From the NCBI RefSeq assembly GCF_900177815.1, contig NZ_FXAZ01000001.1:558001-622000 (forward strand): 64,000 nucleotides of DNA, given 5' to 3'. Below are positions 60,154-64,000 of the stretch, in pieces; position 1 is the first letter of the stretch, and each line of letters starts with the position of its first letter. Under the pieces are notes generated by a model. That model had not been told where the DNA came from. It saw only the letters and a program-made list of their open reading frames with translations, and made no database searches. Made by a program: the position numbers and the translations under genes. Source of the stretch: Paenibacillus aquistagni. GTDB taxonomy: Bacteria; Bacillota; Bacilli; Paenibacillales; Paenibacillaceae.

Positions 60154-60792
60154 ATGGATACAGGCCGGAGGCAAAGACTTGAAGAGAGGGCGAATACATG
60201 GACGCATCTTGTAGGACTAGTGTGCAGCGCGGCAGGAAGTGCGCTTCTTCTCACGAAAGTACTTCCAACTTATGATTGGAGGATCTGGCTAGGCGTACTG
60301 ACGTATACGTGCTCACTCATGCTGATGTTTACGACTTCTACGCTGATGCACTCGCTTCCAGAAGGAGAGAAGAAAGAGCGATACATCAAGTATGATCATA
60401 TGGCGATTTATTTGTGCATTGCAGGCACGTACACTCCTTTTTTAATGATTACCATTCAGACAGAGCACAGTATGCTTTTGCTGGCAGGAATATGGGTGTG
60501 CGCGGGGATTGGGGTACTGTGGAAATACTACTTTACGGGAAGATATGTCATCTGGTCGACCTTAATCTACTTGCTTCTTGGTTGGAGTGCATTATGGGTA
60601 TGGGGACCGCTGCAAGACTCCCTCACTGGTGCTGGTTTGGTTTGGCTGCTAGCCGGAGGGGCGGCCTATAGCATCGGTACAATATTTTTTCTTTGGCGGA
60701 AGTTAATGCATCATCACGCCATCTGGCATGTCTTTGTCATTCTGGGTGCTGCCTGTCATTACGTGTGCATGTGGCAGTACGTATTTGCTTAA
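60154..60792 (+). CDS. hemolysin III family membrane protein (YqfA-like)
   Basis: 212 residues with seven hydrophobic segments. The PAQR/HlyIII motifs are present: EERANTWTHLVGLVCSAAG (Glu and His of the first motif), FTTSTLMHSLPEG and KYDHMAIYLCIAGTYTPF, and the final HHHAIWHVFVILGAACHY. The conserved Ser, His and Asp make a possible zinc hydrolase site. Physiological role unknown; the name is historical. GGCGGCGAG precedes the ATG. Confidence 0.9.
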   Translation: MDTGRRQRLEERANTWTHLVGLVCSAAGSALLLTKVLPTYDWRIWLGVLTYTCSLMLMFTTSTLMHSLPEGEKKERYIKYDHMAIYLCIAGTYTPFLMITIQTEHSMLLLAGIWVCAGIGVLWKYYFTGRYVIWSTLIYLLLGWSALWVWGPLQDSLTGAGLVWLLAGGAAYSIGTIFFLWRKLMHHHAIWHVFVILGAACHYVCMWQYVFA

Positions 60793-60856
60793 TTGCCTAC
60801 GCTCTAATTAATGAAGTCTGTTCAACGTGCAAATATCAATCTGGTGCAGCAATCGA

Positions 60857-61297
60857 TCAAATCGCGGCTCTTCCTGCCATATACACGGATCGCAATTCCT
60901 TGACTTGATGATGTGACATTCGAACATCTAACCCCCGAAATAGGCTTCTCTCCAGCAGCGCCTGCTTTTTCTCCGGATGCTGAATCATTTCGTTTAATTT
61001 TGCAATTAGTGCTTGAAGCCGTTCCACTTTCTCGATCAGCAGTTCACGATGCTTCACTAAGGCTTCCGACTCATTGAATGAACCGTGCTCAATCAACTCC
61101 TTGATCGTTGATAAGGGAAGTTCCAGCTCTCTCATCAGGAGAATATGCTGAAGCAGAGTGAGCTGCTCTTGTTCATAATATCGATAGCCGTTGCTGCCGT
61201 AATAGGCAGGCTTGAGCAGTCCAATCTGGTCATAATAGCGCAATGTTCGAATGCTTACCCCGGATTGTGATGCGACTTCATTAACGGTGTATGCCAT
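60857..61297 (-). CDS. MerR family transcriptional regulator
   Basis: 146 residues. N-terminal winged helix YTVNEVASQSGVSIRTLRYYDQIGL with the wing GYRYYEQEQL, then a long dimerisation helix (ALVKHRELLIEKVERLQALIAKLNEM). The tail resembles the start of TipA/Mta-type regulators but their C-terminal antibiotic-binding domain is absent. Its promoter has the 19-base spacer typical of MerR-controlled promoters, suggesting self-control. Convergent with the hemolysin III gene. Confidence 0.88.
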   Translation of the reverse strand: MAYTVNEVASQSGVSIRTLRYYDQIGLLKPAYYGSNGYRYYEQEQLTLLQHILLMRELELPLSTIKELIEHGSFNESEALVKHRELLIEKVERLQALIAKLNEMIQHPEKKQALLERSLFRGLDVRMSHHQVKELRSVYMAGRAAI

Positions 61298-61321
61298 AGT
61301 CGACCCTCCTTTTCTAGTTCT

Positions 61322-61352
61322 AGCATAAGGGATGACGCGGGGAGAGAGTCAA
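61322..61352 (-). promoter_or_regulatory. MerR-type promoter with 19-base spacer
   Basis: On the minus strand TTGACT (61347-61352), 19 bases, TATGCT (61322-61327). The over-long spacer is the hallmark of MerR-activated promoters. Confidence 0.65.
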
Positions 61353-61506
61353 GCGATCCTCGCGATTTTTGGCGAAAGATAGGAAAAACCGCATCGTAGT
61401 GCATGTTTCGACAGGGGAATAGTTCGTAATACCTATTGAGTGCTGTGGCAATCTTTCAATATACTAGAATTGCACTACCATTATCAACCAAATAGGAGGC
61501 TGAGTA

Positions 61507-63150
61507 ATGAATCGGAACTTCCCGTTATCGCAAAAGTTTTTGCTCAAAACTTTAAGCGCTATGCTTGGTGCAAGCCTGCTAATAACTGCTCCGGTAGGTT
61601 CATTGTCAACGGTGCATGCCGCAAGCGACACTTCGCAGGCAGAAGTAGAAGCATGGCAAACGAACAAAGCCTATTCTGCAGGAGACATCGTATCTCATCA
61701 AGGGAAGATCTATCAAGCAAAGTGGTGGTCGTACAATAGCCGACCTGATGCCAAAGTAACCAATGAATGGGACACCCCATGGAAATTACTTAGTGACAGC
61801 GGCAAGGACACCACGCCACCTACATCTCCAACTCAACTCGTCTCAACAGAGCAAACCTCCACATCGATTACTTTATCCTGGACAGCATCTACCGACAACG
61901 TGGCCGTATCCCATTATGATGTGTATCGCAATGGCAGCAGAGTAGGCAGCACCATTGCCAAGATGTTTACTGACTATGAATTGAAAGCGGATACACTGTA
62001 TCAGTATATGATCCGCGCGGTAGACACATCAGGCAATGAAGCGGGAAGCACAACGATACACGCATCTACGAAAGCGGTTGCAGGAAGCGATCTCCAGGTT
62101 GGAGAGAGCCGCGTGCTGTCAGATGCTCAGATTACGCAGCTATGGAATGGCTTGAATCCGGCTTTTCTTCCGGATGCAGCTGCAGCAGCGATTCAGACCG
62201 CTCTGCCTAAGGCGGAGTATGAATCCACATTCCCGCTTCGCTACGGTACTGCTGAGTGGGATGCCATTGCCAAAGGAAAATACTATTACAAACCGAATCA
62301 ATCTGACTATTACTCCTATGATAATTTGGTAGCGGCTGTGCGTGAGATGGCCAACATAAAGTACAAGGAAGTGATCCGACAAGGCAACTCCAATGTCAAG
62401 CAAATCTACCGTTTGGACAAGCATTTGAAGACCGAAACGCTATTATATCAAGCGCCTGATTTTAATGATGCGAATATGGCCAATCTGCCGAAGATTACCC
62501 GCATCGTAGACTTTGGAAGCTTCTTAAGCGAAGGATCGAGCAATGATCGCAAGCGCGAGTTGGCTGGCTTCCTAGCCAATATTGCTCATGAAACAGGCGG
62601 CGGCTGGTCAACGGCTCCTGGCGGGGAGCTTCGCTGGGCTTTGTTCTTTAATGAAGAGCTGAATTATGTGAACACAGACAATATTGGCTATGTAGATGAG
62701 GACAACCTCTTCTGGAAGCCAGTTGCAGGCAAATCCTATCATGGCCGCGGGCCAATCCAACTAAGCTGGAACTACAACTATGGATTGATCAGTTCAATTG
62801 TATACAGCGATCCTTCCATTCTGCTCAATGACCCTGACAAGATTACAGCAGATGGCAAGCTGGGATATATCACAGCGCTCTTGTTCTGGATGACTCCACA
62901 AGATCCTAAGCCTTCGAATCATGACATTATGATTGGACAATGGGTGCCGACGACAGAGCAGTTGGCGAAAGGGCTTGTTCCTGGCTTCGGAGCAACCATC
63001 ATGGTGATTAACGGGGGACAAGAAGGGAACTTATCGGAAGAAATGATGCCGGTTAAGCGCCGGGTCGATCATTACCGCGACCTGACTACCCGCATGGGCG
63101 CCACGATTACAGGGGAAAAGCTGGACACAGCAGGAATGCAGCCGTTTTAA
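61507..63150 (+). CDS. secreted GH19 family chitinase with CBM5/12 and FnIII domains
   Basis: 547 residues: signal peptide of about 38 residues (LSAMLGASLLITAPVG), chitin-binding CBM5/12 (AWQTNKAYSAGDIVSHQGK, YQAKWWS, about 48-96), a fibronectin III domain (about 101-192, SITLSWTASTDNVAVSHYD), and a GH19 catalytic domain (from about 205). The GH19 signature is FLANIAHETGGGW with the catalytic Glu at 362, followed by SYHGRGPIQLSWNYNYG. It cuts chitin outside the cell. AGGAGG-type site precedes the ATG. A close paralogue follows in tandem. Confidence 0.93.
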   Translation: MNRNFPLSQKFLLKTLSAMLGASLLITAPVGSLSTVHAASDTSQAEVEAWQTNKAYSAGDIVSHQGKIYQAKWWSYNSRPDAKVTNEWDTPWKLLSDSGKDTTPPTSPTQLVSTEQTSTSITLSWTASTDNVAVSHYDVYRNGSRVGSTIAKMFTDYELKADTLYQYMIRAVDTSGNEAGSTTIHASTKAVAGSDLQVGESRVLSDAQITQLWNGLNPAFLPDAAAAAIQTALPKAEYESTFPLRYGTAEWDAIAKGKYYYKPNQSDYYSYDNLVAAVREMANIKYKEVIRQGNSNVKQIYRLDKHLKTETLLYQAPDFNDANMANLPKITRIVDFGSFLSEGSSNDRKRELAGFLANIAHETGGGWSTAPGGELRWALFFNEELNYVNTDNIGYVDEDNLFWKPVAGKSYHGRGPIQLSWNYNYGLISSIVYSDPSILLNDPDKITADGKLGYITALLFWMTPQDPKPSNHDIMIGQWVPTTEQLAKGLVPGFGATIMVINGGQEGNLSEEMMPVKRRVDHYRDLTTRMGATITGEKLDTAGMQPF

Positions 63151-63246
63151 TTCGCAGAAGAATCTATTTTTGAGCAGGTTGACACAGAGATGCTTGTTTT
63201 CATGCTGGGTTTACTACTACTAGTATAGCCATTATAGGAGGTATAT

Positions 63247-64000
63247 ATGATGTACTCAAAATTTCCTTTTTCGCGATCTTTTATTCTTCGCAGTTTAAGC
63301 GCTGTGCTTGGTGTGACATTGCTGCTTTCCAGCAGTCCGGCAGCAATGGCTGCAGGCGAGCCTGATTCTAGCGTGCAAAGTGCTGCAGCGCAGTCCCAGT
63401 CTACTGCCCCTGCATGGGAAGCCTCCAAAGTCTACGTTGGCGGAGATATTGTATCCTATGAAGGCAAGCTGTTTAAGGCCAAATGGTGGACCCAAGGAGA
63501 CAATCCTAACGGAGCCCTAAGCAGCACGGACTCGCCTTGGCAGCATATCGGTTCAGATACAGGCGGAGGAACGGACACGACACCGCCAAGCACACCTCCA
63601 GGACTTGCCTCAACAGCTCAGACTTCGTCATCCATCACTTTGACTTGGAACGCATCAACGGACAACGTAGGCGTGACTCAATACGATATTTACCGCAACA
63701 ATATCAAAGTAGGCTTTTCGGCTACGACTTCTTACACGGACAATGGTCTGCAGGCTGATACCGCATACAGCTACACGATTATTGCTGTAGATGCTGCTGG
63801 CAACGCTTCCACTGCGAGCACACCTCTTTCAGTCAAAACAGCAGTAGACAATGGAAGCGGAGGTCCTTTCCTTGAAGTAGGACAGAGCCGAGTTATTACT
63901 GACGCTCAGGTTCAGGCCACTTGGGGTGGGATTGATCCTAACTTCCTCCCTTCTCAGGCAGAAGCCGCTGTTACAGCAGCGCTTTCAAAAGCAGACTATG
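63247..64000 (+). CDS. second secreted GH19-type chitinase, 3' truncated by window edge
   Basis: 251 codons visible. It begins ATG 63247 (or 63250) behind GGAGG, with a signal peptide (SLSAVLGVTLLLSSSPAAMAA), a CBM5/12 (AWEASKVYVGGDIVSYEG, KAKWWTQGD), a linker with GGGTDTTPPS, an FnIII domain (SITLTWNASTDNVGVTQYD) and the opening of the catalytic domain (VGQSRVITDAQVQ, matching VGESRVLSDAQI of the upstream enzyme). The catalytic Glu lies beyond the window. Same architecture as the 61507 gene, hence a tandem duplication. No terminator separates the two, so co-transcription is possible. Confidence 0.88.
   Translation, partial: MMYSKFPFSRSFILRSLSAVLGVTLLLSSSPAAMAAGEPDSSVQSAAAQSQSTAPAWEASKVYVGGDIVSYEGKLFKAKWWTQGDNPNGALSSTDSPWQHIGSDTGGGTDTTPPSTPPGLASTAQTSSSITLTWNASTDNVGVTQYDIYRNNIKVGFSATTSYTDNGLQADTAYSYTIIAVDAAGNASTASTPLSVKTAVDNGSGGPFLEVGQSRVITDAQVQATWGGIDPNFLPSQAEAAVTAALSKADY

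Noticed and set aside
1-64000. CRISPR array, tRNA, rRNA, complete IS element or prophage
   Set aside because: No regularly spaced repeats, no tRNA cloverleaf or rRNA sequence noticed, and no transposase or phage structural protein among the coding regions.

Overview
The window looks like a chromosomal segment of a low-to-moderate GC, endospore-forming Gram-positive, most probably Paenibacillaceae. Reasons: Shine-Dalgarno sites are strong and GTG/TTG starts frequent; spore genes are present (spoVIF-like, cotJABC, ylbJ); the order coaD-ylbJ-ylbL/sepM-ylbM/tmcAL-ylbN-rpmF-fapR-plsX-fab-rnc-smc-ftsY is the Bacillales core; and fabH and fabF lie inside the fap cluster. Assignment is from protein and gene-order recognition only; no search was run. 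I see no rRNA or tRNA genes, no CRISPR array, no complete insertion sequence and no integrase.

Layout. 0-4.9 kb: end of fakA, a degV/fakB partner, recG, a spoVIF-like gene. 5.2-8.6 kb (minus strand): an SRAP/YedK protein and a DNA-damage cassette (two paralogous unknown proteins, a UvrX-type Y-family polymerase, YolD) driven by two promoters with LexA boxes between their -35 and -10 hexamers. 8.7-12.7 kb: a Crp/Fnr regulator, cotJABC, a DUF4184 membrane protein and an acetyltransferase. 13.1-18.4 kb: an operon of two ABC exporter half-transporters, each with an N-terminal extension and zinc ribbon, flanking a DUF1854 protein. 18.5-33.4 kb: mixed accessory and housekeeping genes (RDD, PH-domain, DinB, BcrC-like phosphatase, GT61, DUF4091, an orphan sugar-type binding lipoprotein, YitT, a GAF membrane protein, HflX, a hydrolase).

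33.6-36.9 kb is an A+T-richer island with an agr-type quorum-sensing locus: a kinase-less AgrC-like membrane protein, AgrB, and an AgrD-like peptide with no cysteine. It is followed by a decayed second copy of the sensor and agrB, and ends at a sequence resembling a tyrosine-recombinase attachment site. 37-43.7 kb: an NAD(P)H oxidoreductase behind a structured leader, rsmD, coaD, ylbJ, sepM/ylbL, and a MarR-MFS pair with palindromic operators. 43.7-58.1 kb: tmcAL, ylbN, rpmF and the long fapR-to-ftsY run with a clear FapR box. 58-64 kb: DUF1801, MFS, hemolysin III and MerR genes and two tandem secreted GH19 chitinases, the second cut by the window edge.

How the genes work together: fakA/degV (exogenous fatty-acid activation) and fapR-plsX-fabHDG-acpP-fabF (fatty-acid synthesis and entry into phospholipid) form the lipid theme. 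SRAP, UvrX/YolD and RecG form the DNA-repair theme. The most unusual items are the cysteine-free agr system with its decayed twin, the hflX leader (an upstream ORF followed by a hairpin hiding the hflX ribosome-binding site), the LexA-controlled paralogous pair, and the exporter-DUF1854-exporter operon.
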